Counted from the stretch's first letter, positions 29,828 through 39,060 are shown. The stretch is DNA of 64,000 nt from Pelagimonas sp. (GCA_025210455.1 JAOARQ010000030.1:1-64000); one strand, 5' to 3'. Notes: generated by a model from the sequence alone, not told the origin. Numbers and translations: made by a program.

Positions 29828-31342
29828 ATGGCAAATCCTCTTTACGATGGTCTCTTCGGTATTCATGCCGGAAAGACCACGCCCTTCCTGCATCTTGTTG
29901 ATGGCCAGGTGATCACCTATCAGGATTTTCTGACCACAAGCGCGCAGATTGCCAATGTGACGGCGCAACTTGATCTAAATCCCGGCGATCGCGTGGCTGT
30001 TCAGGTTGAAAAATCCCATGAAGCTTTGGCGCTGTATGCCGCCTGTGCCCAGGCTGGGCTGGTCTTTCTTCCCCTGAACACCGCCTATACTGTCGATGAA
30101 CTCAGCTATTTTATCGAAAACAGTGGTGCGTCTCTGATCGTCTGCGATGGCAAGAGCGAGGCAGAGCTGAGCGCGGTTGCCGAGGAGCTCGGCGCGCAGA
30201 TCAAAACGTTGAATGCAGATGGAAGCGGAACCCTGATGGCGCAGGCCCGCACAATGCCAAAGAGCTTTTCAACAGTTGAACGTCAGGGCGAAGATCTGGC
30301 AGCCTTTTTGTACACCTCTGGTACCACCGGTCGGTCCAAGGGGGCCATGCTGACCCAAAACAATCTGCTGTCGAACGCGCAGACACTTGTGAAAGAATGG
30401 CGGTTCAATGCGGACGATGTGCTTTTGCACGCCCTGCCGATATTTCATACGCATGGGCTGTTTGTTGCGAGCAATATTATGCTTGCAGTGGGCGGAAGTA
30501 TGATTTTCGTGCCCAAGTTTGACCTAGACCAGATTATTGACTGGATGCCCAAAGCAACAAGTATGATGGGGGTTCCTACCTTCTATACCCGGCTTTTGGG
30601 CGATAGCCGCTTCACCCGAGAACTGGCAGAACATATGCGTTTGTTCGTGTCCGGTTCCGCGCCACTGTTGGCGGAAACTCATGCCCAGTTCGAAAAGCGT
30701 ACAGGCCATCGCATTCTGGAACGGTATGGCATGACGGAAACCAACATGAACACGTCGAACCCCTATGACGGAGAGCGGCGGGCTGGCACGGTGGGTTTCG
30801 CCCTGCCGGGTGTTGAGCTGAAAATCACCCACCCAGACACTGGCGAAACCCTGCCAGATGGCGAGGTTGGTCAGATCGAAGTGCGTGGCCCGAATGTCTT
30901 CAAGGGCTATTGGCAGATGCCAGAAAAAACCGCGGCGGAACTGCGCGAGAATGGCTTCTTTATTACCGGCGATTTGGGGAAGATTGACGAAGATGGTTAT
31001 GTGCACATTGTTGGTCGAAACAAAGACTTAATTATATCAGGCGGTTACAACATATACCCTAAAGAAATCGAGCTCGTGCTTGATGATCAGCCGGGGGTTC
31101 TAGAAAGCGCTGTTATCGGTGTGCCGCACCCTGATTTTGGTGAAACGGTTTTGGGTATTATTGTTCCTGAAAACCGCGTAGCGCCAGACGTGGATGCCAC
31201 GATGGAGGCCGTGCGCCAATCTCTCGCCCGCTTCAAACACCCTCGAAAACTTGTTATTCTGGACGAACTCCCGCGCAACACAATGGGCAAGGTGCAAAAA
31301 AACATCCTGCGAGAGCAATACAAAGGGATGTTCGCATCCTGA
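29828..31342 (+). CDS. matB: Malonyl-CoA synthetase (AMP-forming)
   Basis: 504 residues. ANL-superfamily adenylating enzyme activating malonate to malonyl-CoA. Motifs: the P-loop YTSGTTGRSKGAM (about 157-169), YGMTETNMNTS, and the C-terminal hinge ITGDLGKIDEDGYV and NKDLIISGGYNIYPKEIE with catalytic lysine in RNTMGKVQKN. Its placement directly after malonyl-CoA decarboxylase and a TRAP transporter makes MatB the best assignment rather than a generic acyl-CoA ligase. A possible stem (TGGCGGGC...GTCCGCCA, about 31352-31382) follows the stop. Confidence 0.93.
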   Translation: MANPLYDGLFGIHAGKTTPFLHLVDGQVITYQDFLTTSAQIANVTAQLDLNPGDRVAVQVEKSHEALALYAACAQAGLVFLPLNTAYTVDELSYFIENSGASLIVCDGKSEAELSAVAEELGAQIKTLNADGSGTLMAQARTMPKSFSTVERQGEDLAAFLYTSGTTGRSKGAMLTQNNLLSNAQTLVKEWRFNADDVLLHALPIFHTHGLFVASNIMLAVGGSMIFVPKFDLDQIIDWMPKATSMMGVPTFYTRLLGDSRFTRELAEHMRLFVSGSAPLLAETHAQFEKRTGHRILERYGMTETNMNTSNPYDGERRAGTVGFALPGVELKITHPDTGETLPDGEVGQIEVRGPNVFKGYWQMPEKTAAELRENGFFITGDLGKIDEDGYVHIVGRNKDLIISGGYNIYPKEIELVLDDQPGVLESAVIGVPHPDFGETVLGIIVPENRVAPDVDATMEAVRQSLARFKHPRKLVILDELPRNTMGKVQKNILREQYKGMFAS

Positions 31343-31493
31343 TCACTTAGACTGGCGGGCGTTCCATGTTGGATGTCCGCCAATTGATTGTGGGTGGTCA
31401 ACAAGTGATTTTGGTGAAGTCGATACACCTAGTGTCGTGCATTTTTCATGCTGAGCATTGCAAATGAAGGGGTGCTGACCCTAGGTTTAGGCC

Positions 31494-32252
31494 ATGCCTG
31501 ATGTCATCTCGAACAAGACCAGATTGCCAGCTGGAGGGGGAGACTTTGAACTTCCCACTTTGTCTGTGGGCATTTTTCTGAATGATCAGCCAACGCATCA
31601 TCTGGCGCTTGGCACCAGCCGTCCGAACCACAGGCCGCTTACAAAAAATCAGGGATGGATTCTGCCCGCTGGCAGCAGTGGTGCCTGTGAATATGAGGAT
31701 GATCTTGAATTTGTGATGGTCAATCTGGATCAGACCATTTTGGGTGAATTTGGCATTGACGAAGGGCTCGAGTTTGAACCGATCATCGGCGACATTCACC
31801 CGCTTCTATTGAATCTCGGTTTGACCACCAGTACCGCTTTGGGGGGTGGTCTGCTTTATCAGGAAACCATGCAGCGCGCGCTGGCCGCGCAAATTGTTGA
31901 AATCATCCACCCCACCCCAAAGTGGCGCGAAGTTATCGCGGATAAACGGTTGCATCGTGTTCTGGATTTCATCCACGACAATCTGGGTGAAGATCTTTCA
32001 CTTGCGCAAATGGCAGGACTGGCTGCGATGAGTGCGACGCATTTCGCAAAGGCATTCAAAGCGGCGACAGGCTCCTCTCCTTTGCAATATGTGATTGCGG
32101 CGCGCTTGGAAATGGCTTCGGTTCTGTTGAAAACCAGCACACTGACCGTGGCAGAAATTGCTTTTCGTGTTGGCTATCAGGATCTCAGCCGGTTCGGGCA
32201 GCACTTCAAACGTAAGTACGGGGCATCGCCCGCAGTATTTCGGGCGGGGTAA
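31494..32252 (+). CDS. AraC-family transcription regulator
   Basis: 252 residues. A C-terminal double helix-turn-helix (about 150-250) shows the AraC signature: LHRVLDFIHDNLGEDLSLAQMA, ATHFAKAFKAATGSSPLQYV and VAEIAFRVGYQDLSRFGQHFKRKYG. The N-terminal 140 residues are of no clear ligand-binding class. The ribosome site is weak (TTTAGG just before the ATG). It follows the malonate operon by about 150 bp of apparently empty DNA and is divergent from nothing, so its targets are unknown; the neighbouring secreted hydrolase converges on it. Confidence 0.9.
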   Translation: MPDVISNKTRLPAGGGDFELPTLSVGIFLNDQPTHHLALGTSRPNHRPLTKNQGWILPAGSSGACEYEDDLEFVMVNLDQTILGEFGIDEGLEFEPIIGDIHPLLLNLGLTTSTALGGGLLYQETMQRALAAQIVEIIHPTPKWREVIADKRLHRVLDFIHDNLGEDLSLAQMAGLAAMSATHFAKAFKAATGSSPLQYVIAARLEMASVLLKTSTLTVAEIAFRVGYQDLSRFGQHFKRKYGASPAVFRAG

Positions 32253-32372
32253 CCCCGGCCATTGCGTGAACTGAGATGCCCGCCTTGATCCGAGATCAGA
32301 GCCTTCCTAAAGCGCAGCCACTCTCTAAAGCCATGGGCAAACCTGTTGAAGATTGCGCGCAGTAAGGTGTTT

Positions 32373-32400
32373 GGTGCGGGCGCATTCGCCCGCGCCGTTT
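32373..32400. terminator. Terminator-like hairpin between convergent genes
   Basis: Ten-base-pair stem GGTGCGGGCG (32373-32382) with CGCCCGCGCC (32387-32396, one G-U pair) and loop CATT, followed on the plus strand by GTTTGATC. It sits between the AraC gene and the converging hydrolase gene and could serve both. Confidence 0.55.
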
Positions 32401-32402
32401 GA

Positions 32403-33353
32403 TCAGCTTTCAGATCCAGCGCGGAAATGGTCGGCCATTGTGTTAGCGGCGCGGGTCACATCCTCTGGGTTGTCGTAGAAATCGAACTGAGTCACCCCTT
32501 CCAGCCATTGCGCGGTGGCGTCGCCAGCAAACCCATTCAGAAAGGTTTTTACCCCCTGCGGAATCGCGGCGCTTTCTGAATGAACAATGGCAAGCGGTTT
32601 GTTCAGACGCTGGGGATTGTCAGCCGGATGATAGGTCAGCCAGCCTTCCCAACCTGCGTTATTCCATTTGTCGTCATACTCTGGGATGCCGCCGCGATCC
32701 GCTTCGTAGTAATATCCGCCAATGGGCATCAGCACACCCTCTGCGCCTTCAGGGCCTGCCGCCGGAATGATCTGGCCACCAGCGGCATCTGCTGCCTGCG
32801 AAACCTCAATCAGGCCGGCAACCCCTTCGGCGCCACCATAGACAGCTTCAACGATTTCGCTGTTTTGCAGCCAGGGGGCGACCAGGCCAATTCGGTTAAC
32901 AAGATCGTTTCCAGCCACAGCATCCACCATATATCCAGCCGAGGCACAGATCCCCAAGCCATTGATCTGATTGCCATCTACCTCGGGAAGTGTGGCAATA
33001 AATTCAAAGGCTGCCTTGATATCAGAGGTCTTGGCAGCGGGGTCTTCTTTGAAACGCACAGATTGGGGCAGATCACCGGATTTTCCCCAGCCGCGAAAAT
33101 CAAAGGTAAAAGCGGCAAAGCCCCGTTCTGCCATTTCTCTGGCATAGTTCGCAGGCATTTGTTCTTGGACCGAAGTCCATGCACCTGTCACCACCACGGT
33201 CGGAAGCGGGCTGTTGTCATGTCCTTCAGGAAGATAAAGCGTGCCCGATAGCGAAACGCCTTCGTTTTCGAAACTGACGATGCGGGTTTCAATGTCGGCC
33301 AGTGCGGTGGTCGCCATCAAAGTGGCGGTGGTAGCGAGTGTTGGCAATTTCAT
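32403..33353 (-). CDS. Exported alpha/beta hydrolase
   Basis: 316 residues. A signal peptide (MKLPTLATTATLMATTALA) precedes an alpha/beta-hydrolase fold of the dienelactone-hydrolase/YcjY type. The nucleophile region reads GLGICASAGYM, where the usual GxSxG is replaced by G-I-C-A-S-A-G, so the nucleophile could be the serine or cysteine of this loop. The FDFRGWGKSG segment and a late His (MADHF) fit the fold. Substrate unknown. The ATG at 33353 has GGAGAG upstream; the longer frame adds 17 unlikely residues. It is divergent from luxI, with about 290 bp between. Confidence 0.82.
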   Translation of the reverse strand: MKLPTLATTATLMATTALADIETRIVSFENEGVSLSGTLYLPEGHDNSPLPTVVVTGAWTSVQEQMPANYAREMAERGFAAFTFDFRGWGKSGDLPQSVRFKEDPAAKTSDIKAAFEFIATLPEVDGNQINGLGICASAGYMVDAVAGNDLVNRIGLVAPWLQNSEIVEAVYGGAEGVAGLIEVSQAADAAGGQIIPAAGPEGAEGVLMPIGGYYYEADRGGIPEYDDKWNNAGWEGWLTYHPADNPQRLNKPLAIVHSESAAIPQGVKTFLNGFAGDATAQWLEGVTQFDFYDNPEDVTRAANTMADHFRAGSES

Positions 33354-33640
33354 GGGTCTCTCCATCAATGGACCATCAGGTTTGTGATGCAGCAAAGATG
33401 ACATTCAGCGAACCATTTGAGAGGCGCGAAACCAGTCAATCACTATGCGATTCTTGTCATAGCTCCCAAAGACCACACTGTATTTGGAGCAAGATCTTAA
33501 TGGGCCTTAATTCGGTGTTTCGGAATAGATAGGGATTTTGATCATTGAAACAAAAATAGAACAAAATCCGATTTAGAGTAATGTTCTGTCAAGAGTCTCC
33601 GATATAAGTGTTTGATATCAGTAAAATAACGGTGATGTTT
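33354..33640. other. Intergenic region upstream of luxI
   Basis: About 290 bp between the divergent hydrolase gene and luxI. It is AT-rich from 33530 on, consistent with a promoter for luxI. I looked for a lux-box-like 20-bp palindrome and saw none that is convincing. Confidence 0.5.
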
Positions 33641-34270
33641 ATGATTCGTTTCGTAACGGCAGAAAACCTAAGTACACGCCCGATGCTCCGGGCGACTATG
33701 TTCCGAGATCGTGCAGATCAATTCTTCCATAGATTGCGCTGGGATATCTCAATCAACGAAAGCGGCGAAGAGATTGATCAATATGATGCGCTGGGCCCAA
33801 TCTATGTCATGGCGGAAACTGCGCTTGGCCGTCATGAGGGATCTATGCGCTTTTTGCCAACGCTAGGACAGACGATGGTCAATGACTACTTTCAAGATTT
33901 GACGGGCCAGCGCATCGAAAGCCGGTTCATTTGGGAATGTACCCGATTTTGTCTGGGGCCACATGCAACCCGCCAAACCGCGCCGAAACTGTTGGCAGCG
34001 GGTGGCAAGTTGATGGAAGAACGCGGCGTGCGCAATTTCGTCGGCGTCTTTGACGAACATACCGAACGGGTTTATCGCATCGTTGGGGCTAAGCCGGAGC
34101 TATTGGGTAAAAAAGATACCCCCTATGGCGTCATCGGTGTGGGCCTCTGGGAATTCGACGATGAAACCTATGATCAGCTGCTCAGGAAGGCCGGTATTTC
34201 CGCTGAAATGATGGATATCTTTTATCGTGAAAGCACCGGTACCCCAGATCAGGTTGCGCTATCCGCTTAG
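33641..34270 (+). CDS. LuxI-type acyl-homoserine-lactone synthase
   Basis: 209 residues. It makes an AHL signal from SAM and an acyl carrier. All invariant LuxI residues appear in order: R24, F28, W34 (FRDRADQFFHRLRW), D46 and D49, R70 (MRFLPT), E99 and R102 (WECTRF). The ATG at 33641 gives the usual N-terminus (MIRFVTAENL) with GGTGA upstream; a GTG at 33608 is in frame but less likely. No luxR gene lies next to it, so the receptor is elsewhere or the synthase is solo. It converges with the RpiR gene, their ends overlapping by four bases. Acyl chain length cannot be read. Confidence 0.93.
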   Translation: MIRFVTAENLSTRPMLRATMFRDRADQFFHRLRWDISINESGEEIDQYDALGPIYVMAETALGRHEGSMRFLPTLGQTMVNDYFQDLTGQRIESRFIWECTRFCLGPHATRQTAPKLLAAGGKLMEERGVRNFVGVFDEHTERVYRIVGAKPELLGKKDTPYGVIGVGLWEFDDETYDQLLRKAGISAEMMDIFYRESTGTPDQVALSA

Positions 34271-35139
34271 GCCCCCCGGAAAATGTTGGTTTCCCCAATG
34301 ACTTCCTCCAGCGCCCGGATGCGATCCGCGCTGGAAGACCGGCTTTGGATTTCGGCGACCAAGGCTTCTACCAGAAAGTTCAGCGCCAGTGTTGAATCCC
34401 AGCTGGAGGGGGCTTCGACCATCGCGCGGAAACAGTGGTTGGCGCATTGCTCAATGGGTGATCCCCACTGATCGGTGAACAGCACAATGCTACCACCCTG
34501 CGCCACCACCTGCCGTGCCAACCGTTCCAGTTGTTTTTCATAGCGGCGGATATCAAACACCACCAAAGTCGATTCCTGCCCCATATCCAACAAAGATTGG
34601 GGCCAGACGCTGGGGGAGGAATCCAGCAAATTCACTCCCGGTCTAATGATCTGTAGATGGTTAAAGAAATAATGCGCATTGGATCGGGTGATGCGCCCGC
34701 CCAGCAGATATATATTGCGATCAAGATCCGACAAAAGCGCCGCCGCCGCATCAAATTCAGCCAGATCCAAACGATTCAGTGTCTCATTTATGTTACCTGA
34801 CATCGCGCGTGCAAAGCGGCTGACAATGTGATCAGCGCTATCTGCATGGTCTGACGTTTCCAGTTTCGCCAGCGGTTGCTTGACGCGCGCGGCCACCTCT
34901 TCACGCATGGCATCCTGAAAATCCGAAAACCCCTCATAGCCCAGTTTTCGCGCCAAACGTACCACAGAAGCTGTTGAAACATCAGAATTTTCCGCAAGCT
35001 TTGTGATCGACTGTAGCCCTGCAACAAGTGAATCGTTCAATAAAACTGCCGCCAGCCTTCGTTCGGCAGCGGTAAAGCTGGCCTGATTTTCCTTGAGCTG
35101 GTCCCGCACAAGTGCGGTGTTCTTTGGCAGTTCGGACAT
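34267..35139 (-). CDS. RpiR/MurR-family regulator with SIS domain
   Basis: 290 residues. An N-terminal helix-turn-helix of the RpiR type (AERRLAAVLLND, SITKLAENSDVSTASVVRLARKLGYEGFSDFQ) is followed by a sugar-isomerase (SIS) domain (about 120-260, NIYLLGGRITRSNAHYF). Such proteins usually sense a phosphorylated sugar or related small molecule. It is divergent from the amidohydrolase-TRAP operon, about 95 bp apart, and is the obvious candidate for its regulator. The ligand is unknown; sensing of a gamma-glutamyl intermediate would be a new role and is only a guess. Confidence 0.9.
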   Translation of the reverse strand: MSELPKNTALVRDQLKENQASFTAAERRLAAVLLNDSLVAGLQSITKLAENSDVSTASVVRLARKLGYEGFSDFQDAMREEVAARVKQPLAKLETSDHADSADHIVSRFARAMSGNINETLNRLDLAEFDAAAALLSDLDRNIYLLGGRITRSNAHYFFNHLQIIRPGVNLLDSSPSVWPQSLLDMGQESTLVVFDIRRYEKQLERLARQVVAQGGSIVLFTDQWGSPIEQCANHCFRAMVEAPSSWDSTLALNFLVEALVAEIQSRSSSADRIRALEEVIGETNIFRGA

Positions 35140-35234
35140 GAAAATTTCCTGACTCAGAGTTAGGAGCGAAAAAATATTGACATAGAGGTGCGCTCTGTAG
35201 TGATCTTTACATCAACTTGTCTGGGGAACAAGAT

Positions 35235-35999
35235 ATGGAAGATCTACACTGGCCCTCGGTGGCATCATTCACTTTATCGGGGCAATCGAACATTGTCCTG
35301 ATTTGTGAACATGCTTCGGCTGATATTCCGCCCGATCTGCAGGATCTGGGGTTGGATCAGGTGTCGCGTCATTCTCATGCGGCATGGGATATCGGTGCGT
35401 TAGAGGTGGCGAAACGTCTAAGCAGCCAGTTGGATGCGCCTTTGGTGGCGGGGCAGGTTTCCCGGCTTGTCTATGACTGCAATCGCCCGCTTGACGCCCC
35501 AGACTGCATCCCGGCCAAAAGCGAAGTGCATGAGATACCGGGCAATCGCGCGTTGGATGCGCAGGCGCGGCAAATCCGCTTTGACCGGGTGCACAGCCCC
35601 TTTCATGCGGAAGTTTCGCGGGTGATTGAAGCGCAGGAAGCGCGCTGTCAAAATCCGCTTTGCATTGTGACGATCCACAGTTTCACCCCTGTCTTTCATG
35701 GTAAAATCCGTGAAATCGAACTGGGGCTTCTGTTTCATGAAAACGTTGCGCTGACCAAGGCGACCCTTGCTCAGGCGCAGGCCAAAGGCCAAATGAAAAC
35801 CGCGATCAATGAGCCTTATTCAGCGAGGGACGGGGTGACTTACAGCCTGCAAAAACACGCCGAAGCGCGCGGGCTGCATTCGCTGATGATCGAGATCCGC
35901 AATGACCTGATCGACACCCCAGCCAAGGCGGAGGGTGTCGCGGATCATCTGGCAGAGCTGCTGACCAAAGCGGTCGCCACACTGGGGGAAAACGCATGA
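35235..35999 (+). CDS. N-formylglutamate amidohydrolase-family hydrolase
   Basis: 254 residues. The family (HutG-like deformylases, aspartoacylase-type zinc fold) hydrolyses N-acyl bonds on glutamate. Family marks are CEHASADIPP (about 28-37), the HSHAAWDIGALEVAKRL segment, SRLVYDCNR and TIHSFTPVFHG. It opens the operon with a TRAP transporter (ATGA overlap with the next gene at 35996-35999) and is close to a glutamine-synthetase-like ligase, not to hut genes. So it more likely releases glutamate from a gamma-glutamyl or N-acyl intermediate than acts in histidine breakdown. That role is inferred. Confidence 0.8.
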   Translation: MEDLHWPSVASFTLSGQSNIVLICEHASADIPPDLQDLGLDQVSRHSHAAWDIGALEVAKRLSSQLDAPLVAGQVSRLVYDCNRPLDAPDCIPAKSEVHEIPGNRALDAQARQIRFDRVHSPFHAEVSRVIEAQEARCQNPLCIVTIHSFTPVFHGKIREIELGLLFHENVALTKATLAQAQAKGQMKTAINEPYSARDGVTYSLQKHAEARGLHSLMIEIRNDLIDTPAKAEGVADHLAELLTKAVATLGENA

Positions 36000-36574
36000 G
36001 CCTGTTGCGCAGATATATCGAATTTGTCGATGGTCTGAACCGCCGCATCGGACGCGTGACCATGTACGGGATCTTTGTGATCATGGCGATTTTGCTGTGG
36101 TCGTCGATTTCAAAAACCTTCTTCAATCCTTCGCTTTGGACACTGGAAATGGCGCAGTTTGCCATGGTGGCCTACTATATCTTGGGTGGTCCCTATTCGA
36201 TCCAGATGGGATCGAATGTGCGGATGGATCTGTTTTACGGTGAATGGAGCACGCGTCGCAAAGCAGCGGTCGACAGCATTACGGTGCTGTTTTTGATGTT
36301 TTATCTGGGCGTGCTGTTTTACGGCGGGCTAAGCTCTACCGCCTATTCGCTGGGGTATTGGGGCCAGGATCCGATTGCCTTTTTCACCGGGCTTTTGACC
36401 GGACAAGAGCAGATCGGCCGCCTTGAGCGTTCGCCCACCGCCTGGCGGCCTTACATTTGGCCGATCAAAGCTGTGATGCTGCTCGGTGTGTTTTTGATGC
36501 TACTTCAGGCAGTTTCGGAACTGTTCAAAGACATTCTGCGCCTTCGCGGAGAGGAGATCGCCGATGTCCTATGA
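35996..36574 (+). CDS. TRAP transporter small membrane subunit (DctQ)
   Basis: 192 residues with four hydrophobic segments (about 20-42, 55-75, 93-115, 155-178), the DctQ pattern. It overlaps the amidohydrolase gene by four bases (ATGA) and the large subunit gene by 11 bases, so the three are co-translated. A longer loop between the third and fourth segments (about 120-150, LTGQEQIGRLERSPTAWRPY) is a difference from the malonate-type subunit in this window. Substrate unknown. Confidence 0.9.
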   Translation: MSLLRRYIEFVDGLNRRIGRVTMYGIFVIMAILLWSSISKTFFNPSLWTLEMAQFAMVAYYILGGPYSIQMGSNVRMDLFYGEWSTRRKAAVDSITVLFLMFYLGVLFYGGLSSTAYSLGYWGQDPIAFFTGLLTGQEQIGRLERSPTAWRPYIWPIKAVMLLGVFLMLLQAVSELFKDILRLRGEEIADVL

Positions 36575-37889
36575 AATGATCGCCATTTTTATGTTTGCCA
36601 CCATGATGGCAATGCTGATGACAGGTCAGCGCGTGTTTGGTGCCATTGGTCTGGTCGCAGTTGTTGCGGCGCTGGTCCTATGGGGGGATCGCGGCGGCTA
36701 TGACATTGCGTTTTCCAGCGCGATGAAGCTGATGAAATGGTATCCGCTGTTGACGCTGCCCATGTTCATTTTCATGGGGTACGTGCTGTCGGAATCAAAG
36801 ATTGCCGACGATTTGTATAAAATGTTCCACGTCTGGATGGGCGGTGTGCAAGGCGGTTTGGCCATCGGAACAATTGGCCTGATGGTGTTGATTTCAGCGA
36901 TGAATGGCCTGTCAGTCGCGGGCATGGCGATTGGTGCCACGATTGCTTTGCCAGAGCTTCTGAAACGCAACTACGACAAGAGAATGGTCACCGGCGTTAT
37001 TCAGGCGGGCTCTAGCCTTGGGATTTTGGTTCCACCATCGGTTGTGTTGGTTCTCTATGCGATGATCGCCCGTCAACCCGTTGGGCAGCTTTGGCTGGCC
37101 GGGGTGCTTCCGGGGCTGATGATGGCGGCGATGTTCATTATTTACATCGTCATCCGCTGTCGCCTGAACCCCGATCTTGGCCCGGTTCTGCCCAAAGAAG
37201 AGCGCGACCTGCCCATGTCGGAAAAGCTGGCGCTGTTGCGGGCCGGTCTGCTACCGATCGTGATTTTTGCCACCATGATGGTGCCTTTTGTGAATGGCTG
37301 GACATCGCTGGTGGAAAGTTCAGCGATTGGCGCAATCACCGCTTTTGCTGCGGCTGTTCTGAAAGGGCGGATGACCCGCGAGGTCTTTGAGACATCGGTC
37401 AAACAGACGCTGGGGATTTCCTGCATGTTCATGTGGATTATCCTTGCAGCGCTTGCCTTTGGCGCGGTGTTTGATGGTCTGGGCGCAGTCAAGGCGATTG
37501 AAAGCCTCTTCACCGAAAAGCTGGGCCTAAGCCCCTGGATGATCCTGATTTTGATGCAGCTCAGTTTTATCATCATGGGGACATTTCTGGACGATACTGC
37601 CATGCTGGTGATCGTCGCGCCGCTTTATGTTCCGCTGGTTCAGGCGCTGGGCTTTGATCTGATCTGGTACGGGGTTCTCTACACGATCACGACCCAGATT
37701 GCCTATATGACGCCGCCTTTCGGCTACAACCTGTTTCTCATGCGCGCCATGGCCCCCAAGGAAATCACGCTGAAAGACATTTATGGTTCTATCCTGCCTT
37801 TCGTTTTGGTGATGGTCTTTGCCCTGACGCTGGTCATGGCCTTTCCCGGCATCGCCACATGGCTACCGGATTACGTGTACGGAAAATGA
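36564..37889 (+). CDS. TRAP transporter large membrane subunit (DctM)
   Basis: 441 residues, about 12 membrane segments. DctM signatures: LLTLPMFIFMGYVLSESKIADDLY, ISAMNGLSVAGMAIGATIALPELL, QAGSSLGILVPPSVVLVLYAMIARQPV and MTPPFGYNLFLM near the C-terminus. It belongs to the branch with the SxLGxLVPPS loop common in solute carriers for 2-oxo acids and other organic acids, but the substrate cannot be assigned. The DctP receptor gene follows 52 bases later. Confidence 0.92.
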   Translation: MSYEMIAIFMFATMMAMLMTGQRVFGAIGLVAVVAALVLWGDRGGYDIAFSSAMKLMKWYPLLTLPMFIFMGYVLSESKIADDLYKMFHVWMGGVQGGLAIGTIGLMVLISAMNGLSVAGMAIGATIALPELLKRNYDKRMVTGVIQAGSSLGILVPPSVVLVLYAMIARQPVGQLWLAGVLPGLMMAAMFIIYIVIRCRLNPDLGPVLPKEERDLPMSEKLALLRAGLLPIVIFATMMVPFVNGWTSLVESSAIGAITAFAAAVLKGRMTREVFETSVKQTLGISCMFMWIILAALAFGAVFDGLGAVKAIESLFTEKLGLSPWMILILMQLSFIIMGTFLDDTAMLVIVAPLYVPLVQALGFDLIWYGVLYTITTQIAYMTPPFGYNLFLMRAMAPKEITLKDIYGSILPFVLVMVFALTLVMAFPGIATWLPDYVYGK

Positions 37890-37941
37890 CGCAACAAGAC
37901 CCGCACAACCGGGCGTAACTGAAACCAACTAGGAGAGTGTT

Positions 37942-38976
37942 ATGACGACAAGACGTAAGTTTCTGGCCGGAGCCGGTGTGGGCGCATTGGCTGCCCCGCT
38001 GGCAACCCCGGCGATTGCAAATGGTCAGATCAAATGGCGCATGCAGACCTATGCGGGTGCTGCGCTGGCGGAACATGTGGTAAAACCCGCGATAGATATG
38101 TTCAACAAGATCGCAGGCGACCGCATGCAGATCGAACTGTTTTATGCGGATCAGCTGGTGCCAACAGGTGAGCTGTTTCAGGCCATGCAGCGCGGCACCA
38201 TCGACGCTGTACAGTCAGACGACGATTCAATGGCATCACCCACTGATGTCACGGTGTTTGGTGGCTATTTCCCATTTGCATCGCGCTATTCTCTGGATGT
38301 GCCGGTGCTGTTTAACCAGTACGGTCTGAATGAAATCTGGGATGCCGAGTACTCCGCTGTGGGCGTCAAGCACATCAGTGCAGGCGCCTGGGATCCTTGC
38401 CATTTCGCCACCAAAGACCCGATCCGCTCGCTGGCGGATCTCAAGGGCAAGCGCGTCTTTACCTTCCCGACAGCGGGCCGTTTCCTAAGCCAGTTTGGCG
38501 TGGTGCCTGTCACCCTGCCATGGGAAGACATCGAAGTTGCGGTTCAGACAGGTGAACTGGACGGTATCGCCTGGTCAGGCATCACCGAAGATTACACCGT
38601 GGGTTGGGCCGATGTGACCAACTATTTCCTGACCAACAATATCTCGGGCGCATGGGCCGGGTCGTTCTTTGCCAATATGGGCAGCTGGGAAGGCCTGCCC
38701 GAAGATCTGCAAACGCTGTTCCGCGTATGCTGTGACCAATCACATTACTACCGCCAGTGGTGGTACTGGGGTGGCGAAGCCAACCTGCGTGTGAATGGCA
38801 CCAAGATGCAGCTGACGTCGATTCCGGATGCGGAATGGGCACAGGTAGAAGAAGCTGCGCTGAAATTCTGGGATGAAATCGCCTCTGAAAGCCCGACCAA
38901 GGCCAAGGTTGTCGAGATCTTCAAGAAATACAACGCCGATATGCAAAAAGCAGGCCGTCCGTATCGTTACGGCTAA
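37942..38976 (+). CDS. TRAP transporter substrate-binding protein (DctP), Tat-exported
   Basis: 344 residues. A twin-arginine signal (TTRRKFLAGAGVGALAAPLATPAIA) precedes a TakP-like DctP domain: WRMQTYAGAALAEHVV, LVPTGELFQAMQRGTIDAVQS, LADLKGKRVFTFPTAGRFL with the ligand-binding arginine, and LDGIAWSG. Tat export, unlike the Sec signal on the malonate receptor, is common in this subfamily. AGGAGAG lies just upstream of the ATG. The ligand is unknown; its operon suggests a compound handled by gamma-glutamylation. Confidence 0.9.
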   Translation: MTTRRKFLAGAGVGALAAPLATPAIANGQIKWRMQTYAGAALAEHVVKPAIDMFNKIAGDRMQIELFYADQLVPTGELFQAMQRGTIDAVQSDDDSMASPTDVTVFGGYFPFASRYSLDVPVLFNQYGLNEIWDAEYSAVGVKHISAGAWDPCHFATKDPIRSLADLKGKRVFTFPTAGRFLSQFGVVPVTLPWEDIEVAVQTGELDGIAWSGITEDYTVGWADVTNYFLTNNISGAWAGSFFANMGSWEGLPEDLQTLFRVCCDQSHYYRQWWYWGGEANLRVNGTKMQLTSIPDAEWAQVEEAALKFWDEIASESPTKAKVVEIFKKYNADMQKAGRPYRYG

Positions 38977-38983
38977 ACCATCT

Positions 38984-39017
38984 GATCTGGCCCGTCATCG
39001 GATGGGCCAGATCTTTG
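38984..39017 (+). terminator. Hairpin between TRAP receptor and ligase genes
   Basis: Perfect 10-bp stem GATCTGGCCC (38984-38993) with GGGCCAGATC (39004-39013), ten-base loop, then TTTGC. It may partly terminate the transcript or protect the highly expressed receptor mRNA, setting lower expression of the downstream enzymes. Confidence 0.7.
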
Positions 39018-39060
39018 CAAGGAAATCCCGCGCACGGGCGCAAAATCAAAAGGTCGCAAA

